45,233 nucleotides of DNA, taken from the NCBI GenBank assembly GCA_934702375.1, contig CAKUYE010000017.1, forward strand, positions 1-45,233, in the 5' to 3' direction. The position numbers were made by a program, and so were the translations under genes. Below are positions 32,246 to 40,921 of this stretch, one piece after another (position 1 is the first letter of the stretch; every line of letters starts with the position of its first letter). This stretch comes from an uncultured Bacillota bacterium (lineage in GTDB: Bacteria > Bacillota > Dehalobacteriia > UBA7702). The notes under the pieces are model-generated. The model saw only the letters and a program-made list of their open reading frames with translations. It searched no databases and was not told where the DNA came from.

Positions 32246-33724
32246 TTGGAAAAAACAGACGTATTGGAAAATATCAGCGAACGTACCGGCGGCGATATTT
32301 ATCTTGGGGTGGTAGGACCTGTCCGCACCGGGAAATCGACATTTATCAGACGCTTCATGGAATTGCTGGTCCTTCCCAATATCGAGGAATTCCACGAACG
32401 CGAAATCGCCCGGGATGAACTACCTCAAAGCGGAACCGGACGCACGGTAATGACAACAGAGCCGAAATTTATTCCGGCCAATGCTGTAGAAATTAACGTT
32501 CGGGAAGGCATTGATATGCGGGTGCGGATGGTGGACTGTGTAGGCTATGTTGTTCCCGGAGCATTGGGCTTTGAAGAGGATGCAGAACCGCGCATGGTTC
32601 ATTCTCCCTGGAGTGAAGAGGAGATCCCCTTTGAAGAAGCTGCAGAAATGGGCACAAGAAAGGTGATTACCGATCATTCTACCATAGGGCTACTGGTGAC
32701 GACTGATGGAAGTATCACCGATATTGAACGGGAAAGTTATGTCGAAACGGAAAAAAGGGTCGTATCCGAATTAAAAGAATTGGAAAAACCTTTTGTAATC
32801 GTTTTGAACTCTACCGATCCGTTTTCGGTAGAAACAAGGGCATTGGCCGAACGTATGCAGGGAGAATATGATGTATCTGTTGTTTCGGTGGATGCTATGA
32901 ACATGACCGGTGACGATGTCATTCGTATTTTACAGGAAGCACTGTATGAATTTCCTGTAACCGAAGTGGAAGTACACATGCCGGAGTGGGTCTCCGAGAT
33001 TGGAGAAGATCATTGGCTGCGTTCCGATCTGGAAAGCCGTATTTACGAGATCGTCGATGGAATCCAACGTATCCGTGATTTGGATCGTGCAGTTCTTTCT
33101 CTCAGCGAAATCGAAGCGGCAGAGAGCTCATCTCTGCTGAAAATGGATCTGAGTACCGGTGTTTCTGCTCTTGATCTACGCATTCAGGATGACTACTTTT
33201 ACCGCATTCTCGGAGAATATGCCGGAGAAGAAATTATCGGCAATGAAACGATCATGCGCCTGATGCGTCGGTATGCGGTTTCCGACCGGGAATGGCAAAA
33301 AGTGAAATACGCTATGGCAGAAGTCCGGGAAACTGGCTACGGTATTGTAAATCCTCAAATCGAGGAAATGTACCTGGAAGAACCGGAGCTGATCAAGCAG
33401 GGAGGACGCTTTGGCGTGAAGCTCAAAGCCTCAGCTCCCAGCTATCACCTGATTCGCGCAAGCATCTCTACGGAAATCACACCTCTGGTGGGTACGGAAA
33501 AGCAATGCGAAGAATTGGTACGCTACATTCTTGATGAATTTGAAGACGATCCTCAAAAAATGTGGGAAACAAATATCTTTGGAAAATCCCTTAATACTCT
33601 GGTACAGGAGGGGATTCAGAGCAAGCTTTGCATGATGCCGTCAACAGCTCGAGATAAACTCCAAATTACTTTGGAACGTCTTGTGAATGACGGCGGTGGC
33701 GGCATCATCTGTATTATCTTATGA
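32246..33724 (+). CDS. spoIVA: stage IV sporulation protein A, spore-coat basement ATPase
   Basis: The ATP-driven polymer that forms the platform of the spore coat on the forespore surface. 492 residues, the usual length. The N-terminal TRAFAC-type ATPase domain has Walker A GPVRTGKSTFIRRFMELL (about residue 24), the sensor segment RDELPQSGTGRTVMTTEPKF and VDCVGYVVPGALG. The middle domain has the HSTIGLLVTTDGSITDI block. The C-terminal domain ends in NDGGGGIICIIL, the conserved tail used for membrane/SpoVM-dependent anchoring. TTG start, 7 bases after GGGAGG; an ATG four bases upstream is out of frame. Its localisation partner SpoVM is encoded 2.9 kb downstream. Confidence 0.97.
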   Translation: MEKTDVLENISERTGGDIYLGVVGPVRTGKSTFIRRFMELLVLPNIEEFHEREIARDELPQSGTGRTVMTTEPKFIPANAVEINVREGIDMRVRMVDCVGYVVPGALGFEEDAEPRMVHSPWSEEEIPFEEAAEMGTRKVITDHSTIGLLVTTDGSITDIERESYVETEKRVVSELKELEKPFVIVLNSTDPFSVETRALAERMQGEYDVSVVSVDAMNMTGDDVIRILQEALYEFPVTEVEVHMPEWVSEIGEDHWLRSDLESRIYEIVDGIQRIRDLDRAVLSLSEIEAAESSSLLKMDLSTGVSALDLRIQDDYFYRILGEYAGEEIIGNETIMRLMRRYAVSDREWQKVKYAMAEVRETGYGIVNPQIEEMYLEEPELIKQGGRFGVKLKASAPSYHLIRASISTEITPLVGTEKQCEELVRYILDEFEDDPQKMWETNIFGKSLNTLVQEGIQSKLCMMPSTARDKLQITLERLVNDGGGGIICIIL

Positions 33725-33730
33725 TCTTAG

Positions 33731-33766
33731 ACGGAATTGGGTACTTTGTACCCGATTCCGTTTTTT
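33731..33766 (+). terminator. terminator of spoIVA
   Basis: A 14-bp stem, 33731-33744 with 33748-33761 (one G.T pair), a 3-base loop, and a run of T into TTTTT. It starts 7 bp after the spoIVA stop. Confidence 0.88.
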
Positions 33767-33824
33767 AGACTGTTTTTCGCCTCTCAGCTGTGGTATAATA
33801 GCTAATGAAATAAGGAGAAAAAAT

Positions 33825-36605
33825 ATGGAATGGGTAATTATTGACCTGGAAACAACAGGTCTCAGTGCACAACGGGATAAAATAATCGAGATCGGGGCTG
33901 TGCGTCTTTGTGAAAACGGAGAGCGCAAAACCTTTCAGACCCTTATTGACCCCGGTGTTCCTCTCACAGAAAATATCGTAAATATTACCGGTATTAATGA
34001 TGATATGTTGATTGGTCAACCGTATATCGAAGAGGTCGTCCCGGATCTCCTCGATTTTACTGCGGATGCGGTGCTTATTGCCCATAATGCTCCTTTTGAC
34101 AGCGCCTTTCTTGAACCCTATCTCGGCGTATATAAAGAAGAATGGCTGGATACCATCGTTCTTTGCAAAATGGCTTTTCCCATGCTGGAAAGCTACTCTC
34201 TCGTGAATCTGACGGAGTATTTTGATATTTCCGTCAGCGGGCACCACCGGGCTTTGGCCGATGCTCTGGCAACGGCAGAATTATTTTTGCTGATCGAAAA
34301 GAGTTTGGAAACGACCGACAAAGGAATTTTAGCGGCTTGGGAGCATTTATTGGCAGAACGCTATCCGGCTTATATCCGTTATCTTGATCGTTTTCTTCCG
34401 GATATGGAACACGATAAATACTTGCCGCCGAAAACCTCTTACGGCAAAGACGGCGAAAAAAAAGAGGAAGCCGATGAACCGTTGGAAAAATACATCATTG
34501 ATCGGAAAGAGCTTCTCAACTACTTTACCTCTCCGGAAGGATTGGCAAAGCATATTTCCGGTTATCGTCAGCGGGAATCTCAAACCAAAATGGCTTTGGC
34601 AGTGTGTGATGCTTTTAACAATGAGGACTTTCTCTTAGCAGAAGCCGGCACCGGCACGGGAAAAACTGTAGCCTACCTGATGCCGGCAGTGTTGATGAGT
34701 ATTCACGGACATCAACCGGTGGTGATCAGCACCCATACCATTCATTTGCAGGATCAGATCATGCGCAAGGATATTCCGGAGCTGAATACCTGCTTTGGCG
34801 GCAGGATCAAGGCTGCACTGATCAAAGGGCGAAATCACTATCTTTGCTATCGCAAATGGGAGCATGAATATGACTTTGGTGATCACGAGGATGCTTTTTT
34901 TATGGCACGGCTTTTGCCCTGGGTCTGTGAGACTAAAGATGGTGATGGAGATGTATTAAATCTCAATGGTTTTGAACGTCGGCTTTGGCAGCGATACTCG
35001 GCTTCTTCTGAAAACTGTCTTGGGGTACGCTGTCCTTATTACCATAGCCGTTGTTTCGTTCGCCGGGCAAGGAAGGAAGCGGAACGCGCCGACCTTATCG
35101 TGATTAATCACTCGTTGCTTTTGACGGATTCCATGATGAGCGGCGGTATTTTGCCTCAAAGCGATTATTTGATCATTGACGAAGCTCATCAGCTGGAAAC
35201 CGTTGCGGAAAGCTGCTTAGGGGAATCTATGACCTTCTTTGACCATACCACAATGGTTGCGGATCTTCTCAGTGTATTGCAAAAGCTCTATCGGCGTTTG
35301 ACCTTTCCGGATCTTTTTGTGAATGACTACGGCAGAGAAAAGCTCCGAGATCGTCAAGTATTTCTGGAAGACTTTATGGAGGAGTTGCGGACAAACGGCG
35401 AAAAAGGGAAAGATTGTTTTGCAGCATTAAAAGAAGCAATGGAATTCTACGCCGCAAAAAAATACAATGCTTCCCGCACGTTTCGTATTGAAAACAGTGT
35501 ACGCAACAGCAGCTTTTGGGAAGAGGCGCAGCATGGATTGGAAAATTTACAGCTCTGGTACGAAGAAATCTACCGCCGCATGGAAAAAACAGAATCGACC
35601 TTTGAAACAGAGTTTGAAAATGACGGCTTTGAAAAGGAAAAAATCCAGTTTTCCGTGGTGAAGGATGCGTTGCAATGTTACCGCTCCGCGCTGGAATGTT
35701 TTTTGGGCGGCGAAGAAAAAAATTATGTAGCATGGCTGGAGGATGGCGGTGAACGAGCCTTATATCCCATGCTGAAAACAGCGCCGCTCCTGATTGACCG
35801 TGCATTGGCGGACGCATTGTATCAGTATAAAGAGAGCATTATTTTTGTTTCGGCAACATTGAGTGTAAAAGGGAAATTTCAGTATTTTCGCAGTACCTGC
35901 GGCCTAAATCTCGTTGAAAAAGAAATTCGGGAGATGCTGTTGCCATCCCCCTTTGACTACGAACATAATTCCGTTTTGCTGGCTGCTACGGATGTGCCTC
36001 TCGTCGGTACCGTATCCGAATATGAATATTTGGAACGAATTGCCGATACCATCATTTCCATGACGACCGCTTCGAAAGGAAGAGCATTGATCCTTTTCAC
36101 CTCCCATATGCACCTTCGGGAAGTTTTTCGCCGGATTGAAAAGCCGTTGCAGGAAAAAGGTATCACGGCTTTGGCCCATGAGATCAGCGGGAATCGCTCC
36201 TCATTATTGAAACATATGCGAGAGGACAGTCGTACCGTGATTCTCGGTGCCAATAGCTTTTGGGAGGGGATCGACGTTGCCGGAGAAAATCTTAGCCTGT
36301 TGATTATTGTTCGCCTGCCTTTCTGGCCCCCGGATATCCCTACGATTGCAGCAAAAACAGATCGTTTAAAAGCGGAAAAACGCAATTCTTTTGGGGAATT
36401 AAGCCTTCCTCAGGCAATTATCCGTTTCAAACAGGGCTTCGGCCGTTTGCTGCGAAAAGAGGATGACCGCGGCGTGATCTGCGTATTAGATAAGCGTATT
36501 TACGAAAAACGTTATGGTAACGATTTTGTAGATTCCTTGCCTGTGTCCAAGCTTTATCGGGGAACGGTAAAAGATATTTCAAAACTCCTTGCCAAGAAGT
36601 TATAA
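33825..36605 (+). CDS. dinG: DinG-family helicase with N-terminal 3'-5' exonuclease domain
   Basis: A 926-residue Firmicute-type DinG. Residues about 1-170 are a DnaQ-like exonuclease (IIDLETTG, IAHNAPFDSAFL, GHHRALADALATAEL with the acidic residues intact). From about residue 240 is an XPD/Rad3-type superfamily 2 helicase: Walker A AEAGTGTGKTVAYL, the probable Fe-S cysteines CYRKW...ENCLGVRCPYYHSRC, the LIIDEAHQLE box, and motifs GANSFWEGIDVAG and FKQGFGRLLRKEDD. ATG at 33825 with AAGGAG 9 bases upstream; longer upstream frames run through the promoter zone (TATAAT at 33794) and are not used. Probable role in unwinding or trimming DNA during repair. Monocistronic by position. Confidence 0.93.
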   Translation: MEWVIIDLETTGLSAQRDKIIEIGAVRLCENGERKTFQTLIDPGVPLTENIVNITGINDDMLIGQPYIEEVVPDLLDFTADAVLIAHNAPFDSAFLEPYLGVYKEEWLDTIVLCKMAFPMLESYSLVNLTEYFDISVSGHHRALADALATAELFLLIEKSLETTDKGILAAWEHLLAERYPAYIRYLDRFLPDMEHDKYLPPKTSYGKDGEKKEEADEPLEKYIIDRKELLNYFTSPEGLAKHISGYRQRESQTKMALAVCDAFNNEDFLLAEAGTGTGKTVAYLMPAVLMSIHGHQPVVISTHTIHLQDQIMRKDIPELNTCFGGRIKAALIKGRNHYLCYRKWEHEYDFGDHEDAFFMARLLPWVCETKDGDGDVLNLNGFERRLWQRYSASSENCLGVRCPYYHSRCFVRRARKEAERADLIVINHSLLLTDSMMSGGILPQSDYLIIDEAHQLETVAESCLGESMTFFDHTTMVADLLSVLQKLYRRLTFPDLFVNDYGREKLRDRQVFLEDFMEELRTNGEKGKDCFAALKEAMEFYAAKKYNASRTFRIENSVRNSSFWEEAQHGLENLQLWYEEIYRRMEKTESTFETEFENDGFEKEKIQFSVVKDALQCYRSALECFLGGEEKNYVAWLEDGGERALYPMLKTAPLLIDRALADALYQYKESIIFVSATLSVKGKFQYFRSTCGLNLVEKEIREMLLPSPFDYEHNSVLLAATDVPLVGTVSEYEYLERIADTIISMTTASKGRALILFTSHMHLREVFRRIEKPLQEKGITALAHEISGNRSSLLKHMREDSRTVILGANSFWEGIDVAGENLSLLIIVRLPFWPPDIPTIAAKTDRLKAEKRNSFGELSLPQAIIRFKQGFGRLLRKEDDRGVICVLDKRIYEKRYGNDFVDSLPVSKLYRGTVKDISKLLAKKL

Positions 36606-36628
36606 TTGTGATCTTGTCGGCATATATT
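36599..36628 (+). promoter_or_regulatory. sigma-E-like promoter candidate for spoVM
   Basis: GTTATAA (36599-36605), a 15-base spacer and CATATATT (36621-36628). It overlaps the last codons of dinG and lies 29 bp before the spoVM ATG. It closely resembles the spoIVA promoter (GGTATAA-14-CATATACT). Confidence 0.5.
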
Positions 36629-36657
36629 GAAATAAAACGGATCGAGGTGGTGCTTTG

Positions 36658-36723
36658 ATGCGCGTATTTTATTTTAAGGTGCCGAAAGGACTGCGGCGCT
36701 TATTGCGTCATTTTGTACATTGA
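36658..36723 (+). CDS. spoVM: SpoVM-like spore-envelope micropeptide (21 aa)
   Basis: A 21-codon gene with a good Shine-Dalgarno (GAGGTGG, 8 bases from the ATG). The peptide starts MRVFYFKVPKGL and goes on with RRLLRHF. Compared with SpoVM of Bacillus (26 residues, starting MKFYTIKLPKFLGGIVRAM), Lys7, Pro9, Lys10, Leu12 and Arg17 fall at the same positions, with a short amphipathic helix after the Pro. SpoVM senses the convex forespore membrane and recruits SpoIVA, which is also encoded here. This version is shorter, lacks the Gly13-Gly14 pair and is more basic (RR), so binding details may differ. It is a strong match for so short a sequence, but still a judgement by eye. Confidence 0.75.
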   Translation: MRVFYFKVPKGLRRLLRHFVH

Positions 36724-36734
36724 TTAGAATTTTC

Positions 36735-36763
36735 TTGACAAGAAGATCGATGTAGATTATAAT
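36735..36763 (+). promoter_or_regulatory. perfect-consensus sigma-A promoter with no gene behind it
   Basis: TTGACA (36735-36740), exactly 17 bases, TATAAT (36758-36763). Start expected near 36770. The only thing downstream on this strand before the next leftward gene is the 14-bp hairpin terminator at 36788-36826. Confidence 0.85.
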
Positions 36764-36769
36764 TACCGA

Positions 36770-36830
36770 TGGAAAATAACGAACCCCAAAAGAGTTCACA
36801 TTAGTTTTTTTGATGTGAACTCTTTTCTTG
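36770..36830 (+). ncRNA. candidate short RNA (about 60 nt) ending in a 14-bp terminator
   Basis: From the predicted start to the terminator there are about 18 unpaired bases, then a perfect 14-bp stem (36788-36801 with 36813-36826) whose loop is itself T-rich (AGTTTTTTTG), then CTTG. A 10-codon reading frame (ATG at 36769) ends inside the stem but has no ribosome site, so an RNA product is more likely. The hairpin may double as terminator for the leftward membrane-protein gene at 36849. No known RNA family was recognised. Confidence 0.5.
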
Positions 36831-36848
36831 CCGCCATGATCATTCCAA

Positions 36849-37211
36849 TCAAATCAGACGTCCGGTGATCTCACCGACAATGGCAGCAGCCCAGATGGTT
36901 AAAGCCTTTTGCAGAAAGACTGCGAGATCAAAGGCATGCAGCATGATCATGGCAAATAAAAGTATTCCGGAGCAAAGCAGCGGTAAAAAGATAAAATTAC
37001 GAAATCGAAGAAACGCTTGTCGGCGGCTATAAAAGTAAGCACCGGCAAAAACTGCCAGCCCAAGGGAAACATGGGCAAAAACCGTGAGGATACCGCTGCG
37101 AAGGGGAAAGGTCGTAAACAATACTGAAAAAAAGAGTCCGGAAAGAAAAATTGTGATGACTGTCACAAAAAATGCTTTCCATTTCGTGAATTTGTTTGAA
37201 AATGTGTGCAT
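36849..37211 (-). CDS. small membrane protein, TIGR04086/YrzE-like
   Basis: A 120-residue protein with four hydrophobic segments (around residues 12-35, 38-58, 70-88 and 92-115). It looks like the TIGR04086 family, small Firmicute membrane proteins of unknown function often present in spore formers; the assignment rests on length, topology and the C-terminal small-residue helix ending GEITGRLI. The ATG at 37211 has GGAGGAATG 4-10 bases upstream and is preferred over an in-frame ATG 93 bases earlier. Convergent with the short-RNA unit to its left. Confidence 0.6.
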   Translation of the reverse strand: MHTFSNKFTKWKAFFVTVITIFLSGLFFSVLFTTFPLRSGILTVFAHVSLGLAVFAGAYFYSRRQAFLRFRNFIFLPLLCSGILLFAMIMLHAFDLAVFLQKALTIWAAAIVGEITGRLI

Positions 37212-37257
37212 TTTCTCATTCCTCCAAAAAATTTTTAGTATAATTTCAGTGTTTTCC

Positions 37258-37286
37258 TTGACGTTTGACTTGAAAAACACTAGAAT
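37258..37286 (+). promoter_or_regulatory. sigma-A promoter of folE
   Basis: TTGACG (37258-37263), 17 bases, TAGAAT (37281-37286). Start near 37293, giving a leader of about 35 nt before folE. Confidence 0.8.
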
Positions 37287-37329
37287 ATATATGATAATCT
37301 TCAATCAAATATTACTGTGAGGTAAGATC

Positions 37330-37908
37330 ATGGAAACAAAAATTGATAAGCCCAGAATTGAAGCTGCCTTTAGAGAAATTCTTTTAGCCATTGGTGAAAA
37401 TGTAGACCGTGAAGGTTTAAAGGATACACCTTCCCGTGTAGCCCGTATGTACGAAGAAATCTTTGCAGGTCTGCATTGTGATCCCAGTGAACATTTGCTG
37501 AAACAGTTCTCTGCGGAAAAGCATGATGAAATGGTGTTAATTAAGGATATCCCCGTATACTCCATGTGTGAACATCATTTTATGCCCTTTTACGGGGTTG
37601 CTCATGTAGCGTATATTCCGAAGAAAGAAGGCGCAATTACCGGCTTGTCTAAAATCGCCCGAACAGTAGAGGGCTTTGCCAAGCGTCCTCAGGTACAGGA
37701 ACGCTTAACAACGGAAATTGCAGATGCCGTTATGGCACGGTTGAACCCCCAGGGGGTTTTGGTGGTGATCGAAGCGGAGCATATGTGCATGACGATGCGC
37801 GGCGTGAAAAAACCCGGTTCGAAAACAATTACATCCGCAGTGCGCGGCAACTTCAAAACTAACGACGCAACCAGAGCCGAAGCTTTTGCTTTGATCAGCG
37901 AAAAATAA
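37330..37908 (+). CDS. folE: GTP cyclohydrolase I
   Basis: First enzyme of tetrahydrofolate synthesis (GTP to dihydroneopterin triphosphate). 192 residues, normal size for type IA. Zinc ligands are Cys and His in YSMCEHHFMPFYG (about residue 77) and Cys in EAEHMCMTMRGVKKPGS (about 154). GLSKIARTVEGFAKRPQVQE is intact. ATG start with GAGGTAAG upstream. The THF it supplies is the one-carbon carrier for acsE, but no direct linkage to that operon exists. Confidence 0.96.
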   Translation: METKIDKPRIEAAFREILLAIGENVDREGLKDTPSRVARMYEEIFAGLHCDPSEHLLKQFSAEKHDEMVLIKDIPVYSMCEHHFMPFYGVAHVAYIPKKEGAITGLSKIARTVEGFAKRPQVQERLTTEIADAVMARLNPQGVLVVIEAEHMCMTMRGVKKPGSKTITSAVRGNFKTNDATRAEAFALISEK

Positions 37909-37967
37909 TGGCCTTAAGAAAAATACATTTTATGGGAAAATGATGATCAGAATATGCGAGGTGAATT

Positions 37968-38507
37968 ATGAAGTTTTTTTCTGCATTGAAGGAATTGGTG
38001 GTAACACTTGTTCTGGCAGTTCTGATCGCAATGATCTTAAAGTTTTTTATCGTTGATTCCTGTAAGATTCTTTCGGAATCCATGGCTACAACATTGAATG
38101 TTGGTGATCGCATTCTTGTTTTTAAACTGGCCTACCACTTTGAGGAACCGGAAAGAGGGGACATCATTATATTCCAACCCCCGGCAGAAATGGATGAAGG
38201 TGTTGACTTTATCAAACGCATTATCGGGTTACCCGGAGAAACCGTGGAAGTTCGTGCCGATGAAGGTGTTTATATCAACGGCAGCCTTTTAAACGAACCC
38301 TATATCAATGAGATTCCCAATTACAATTTTGGACCCGTTACTGTACCGGAAAACAGCTATATTGTTTTTGGTGATAATCGCAATCGCAGTGCCGACAGTC
38401 ATTACTGGTCTTATCCCTTTATCACTTTCGATGATATTGACGGAAAAGCTATTTTGCGCTATTTCCCTTTTAATGATATGACAGTTTTTAAATCTCTGGA
38501 GTACTAA
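37968..38507 (+). CDS. lepB: signal peptidase I
   Basis: Membrane-bound serine protease that removes signal peptides. 179 residues with one N-terminal membrane anchor (residues about 8-28). Motifs: the catalytic Ser in LSESMATTLNVGD (Ser38), RGDIIIF, the catalytic Lys in DFIKRIIGLPGETVEV and the GDNRNRSADSHYW box. The usual PS-x-SM reads LSESM. GCGAGGTG site before the ATG. The stop abuts the surE ATG directly. Confidence 0.94.
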   Translation: MKFFSALKELVVTLVLAVLIAMILKFFIVDSCKILSESMATTLNVGDRILVFKLAYHFEEPERGDIIIFQPPAEMDEGVDFIKRIIGLPGETVEVRADEGVYINGSLLNEPYINEIPNYNFGPVTVPENSYIVFGDNRNRSADSHYWSYPFITFDDIDGKAILRYFPFNDMTVFKSLEY

Positions 38508-39296
38508 ATGAAAATTTTGATTATAAATGATGATGGTTTTCGCGGAGAAGGTCTTCACGCTCTTGTGCGTGCATTAAAAAAAGATCATGATGTGACTGTT
38601 GTTGTTCCGGATTCGGAACAAAGTGGTAAAAGCCACAGCATGACCTTTTTGGATCCGCTGTATCTGGATAAATTTTATTCTGCCGAAGCCGATCATGATA
38701 TCTACACGGTTCGGGGTACCCCCGGAGATTGCGTATTGATGGGGTTGGATCAGATATTGACGGAACAACCGGATCTATTGCTTTCCGGTATCAATAAAGG
38801 ATTTAATGCAGCTTCTTCCATCGTTTATTCCGGAACGGTATCTGCTGCTTATGAAGGTGCCTGTCGCGGTATTCCGTCCATCGCCCTTTCCGCCGGATTT
38901 ATCGATGCCGATTTTGATCTTGACGCAAGGATTTTCGCCGATTTATTGCCGGAGCTGATGAAAAGAGAAAAGGGCAATGTTTTTTTCTATAACATCAATT
39001 TCCCTTCGATTTCATTGGAAGAGTTAAAAGGTATCCGCAAAACCTGTATTGCGGAAGAAAATATAGTGGAATGTCTGGAAAAGCGTACCGATCCTTTTTC
39101 TCGGGATTACTATTGGCATGCCTACGATTGTCAGGATGAAGAATCGGTGTGTACCACTCCCGGCAGCGACATGGAAGCTCTTCACGAAGGATACATCTCT
39201 ATCACGCCGTTAAAGCTGGATTATTTTGATAAAAATAAGTTTGAGACCATGAGTGACCTTAACGATGTTTTTGCCGCGATAAAAGCTCGGAAATAG
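38508..39296 (+). CDS. surE: 5'/3'-nucleotidase SurE
   Basis: Metal-dependent nucleoside monophosphate phosphatase, cytoplasmic. 262 residues, family length. Metal site IINDDGFRGEGL at the N terminus, VVVPDSEQSGKSHSMTF, TPGDCVLMGL and the SGINKGFNAASSIVYSGTVSAA signature. Translationally coupled to lepB (TAAATG). Its last 38 bp overlap the end of the convergent flippase gene. Confidence 0.94.
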   Translation: MKILIINDDGFRGEGLHALVRALKKDHDVTVVVPDSEQSGKSHSMTFLDPLYLDKFYSAEADHDIYTVRGTPGDCVLMGLDQILTEQPDLLLSGINKGFNAASSIVYSGTVSAAYEGACRGIPSIALSAGFIDADFDLDARIFADLLPELMKREKGNVFFYNINFPSISLEELKGIRKTCIAEENIVECLEKRTDPFSRDYYWHAYDCQDEESVCTTPGSDMEALHEGYISITPLKLDYFDKNKFETMSDLNDVFAAIKARK

Positions 39297-40791
39297 TTTT
39301 TTTGTCCATGGCACCGCTGAAATACATCGTTAAAAAATAGAATAGTAAAAATACACATGCAGACAGTATCATGGAACCGATTTCCGGGATATTCGTCTGC
39401 ATGATCTTTTTTTCTGCGGCAATCAGAACGATAAAGCCGCCGAAAACAGAAAGGATCGGTGCAAGATAGGTTTTCCAAATGGAAATCTTTGTACCGGTCA
39501 TGCGAATCAGATAAAAATAATTGAGCATAAAAATAAGAACATCGTTACCGATAAATAACAATAGCAGGTGGTTCACGGAAAAAAGACCGTGAAAATCAAG
39601 GAGCAACAGACCGATCAGATAAAGGGCATCGGCAATACAAAGATGAATGAAAATTCGGTTGAAACGGTTCATGCCTTGTAATATTGTGAGGATCGGCTGC
39701 TGCAAATAAAGAAATATGCCGCCAATACTCAATAACGCCAAAATCGGCCCGGCTTCCGGAGAGGCAAAGAGAATACCGCAGATTTCTTTGGCATACCAAA
39801 AAATCAGAGCAAGCACCGGTAATGCCGTGATCATTGTAAAATAAATGCTTTTGGCAATTAGATGATTTCTGCGCAAGGTCATGCCATTGCTGTCTGCAGC
39901 AGCGATTGATGGCATCAACGGTGTCGTTAACGCCCCCGTCACGACGGAAGGCAAATGAAGTACCGTTAAAGCAACACCGGCAAAAAGACCGTAAAATGCC
40001 GCAGCCTCTTCCATGGTCGCACCGTTATTCATGAGAGCTTGGGGGATCCATACGGCCTGAATCGCCGCAGTAGCCGATATCACAAGCCGACTCATCGTAA
40101 TGGGCGTTCCTTTTTGTATCATGCTTTTGGCGATATTTTTATCAAAATGCCCCAAAGATTTTGTCTTATCTTTGCGGTAAATCAACCATAAATACAGGCC
40201 GCCGCAGCATTCTGCAATTAGGGAAGCCGCAGCAAACCCCATGATAACAACAGCAATTTGAGAGGTTTTGGACATCAACAAGGATATCAGGAAGATACCG
40301 GCACTGATTCTTGTGATCTGTTCCACAACCTGGCTTTTCCCCAATACCGAGGAACGATGGGTACCCTGAAAATATCCTCGCAGCGAAGAAAAAACCGAGA
40401 TGACAAATACCGAAGGAATAAGGATAAAAAATGCCGGGATCACTCTTGGATCCGCAAAGAGATGGTCTTTGAGCAACGGAAACAATGCAAAGGTGATCAA
40501 CACCGTTGTCGTACCGCAAATCGCCAGTAAAACGGTGCCGGTACGCAAAATGGATGCAATCCTGTTTTTTTCTTTTTCCGCACTGATAAAATTGGAGATC
40601 GCCAAAGGAATCCCCAAAGAGGCAATGACGATCAAAAAAGAATAAATCGGCATCATCAGCTCGGTAAGACCAAGACCTTCCGGACCGATAAAGCGAATCA
40701 ATATGCTGCGGTAAAAGAGGCTCATGAGCTTTACCGCAGTGTTCGTCAGGATCAATATGGCTGTGCCGTAGAGTATCGTTTCTTTTTTCAT
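39259..40791 (-). CDS. spoVB: SpoVB-like MOP-superfamily lipid/polysaccharide flippase
   Basis: A 510-residue integral membrane protein with about 12-14 hydrophobic helices, of the MurJ/SpoVB/Wzx group. The N-terminal stretch (KKETILYGTAILILTNTAVK, then RFIGPEGLGLTELMMPIYSF) is characteristic of SpoVB, the cortex peptidoglycan precursor flippase. An alternative is a general polysaccharide exporter. The ATG at 40791 is preferred over an ATG 36 bases upstream because family members start near KKE. The site upstream is weak (GGTGA). The 3' end overlaps surE tail to tail. Together with spoIVA and spoVM it makes three spore-envelope genes in 8 kb. Confidence 0.82.
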   Translation of the reverse strand: MKKETILYGTAILILTNTAVKLMSLFYRSILIRFIGPEGLGLTELMMPIYSFLIVIASLGIPLAISNFISAEKEKNRIASILRTGTVLLAICGTTTVLITFALFPLLKDHLFADPRVIPAFFILIPSVFVISVFSSLRGYFQGTHRSSVLGKSQVVEQITRISAGIFLISLLMSKTSQIAVVIMGFAAASLIAECCGGLYLWLIYRKDKTKSLGHFDKNIAKSMIQKGTPITMSRLVISATAAIQAVWIPQALMNNGATMEEAAAFYGLFAGVALTVLHLPSVVTGALTTPLMPSIAAADSNGMTLRRNHLIAKSIYFTMITALPVLALIFWYAKEICGILFASPEAGPILALLSIGGIFLYLQQPILTILQGMNRFNRIFIHLCIADALYLIGLLLLDFHGLFSVNHLLLLFIGNDVLIFMLNYFYLIRMTGTKISIWKTYLAPILSVFGGFIVLIAAEKKIMQTNIPEIGSMILSACVFLLFYFLTMYFSGAMDKKTISELLSRQKHR

Positions 40792-40921
40792 ATTTTCACC
40801 ATCAAAGCATACGATAAAAAAACTCAAAATATTCGAAAATTTTTTTTAATTTTAAAGGATTTTCTCAATGAATATCTAATATATAAGTTGGAAGTTTCCA
40901 TTTAATCTTAGGAGGTTCATC

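Noticed and set aside
32242..32418. ATG-started frame overlapping the spoIVA start
   Set aside because: Out of frame with the conserved SpoIVA protein. The TTG at 32246 has better ribosome-site spacing and gives the family N terminus.
36769..36801. 10-codon peptide gene in the short RNA
   Set aside because: It starts at or one base before the predicted transcript start, has no ribosome site, and ends inside the terminator stem.
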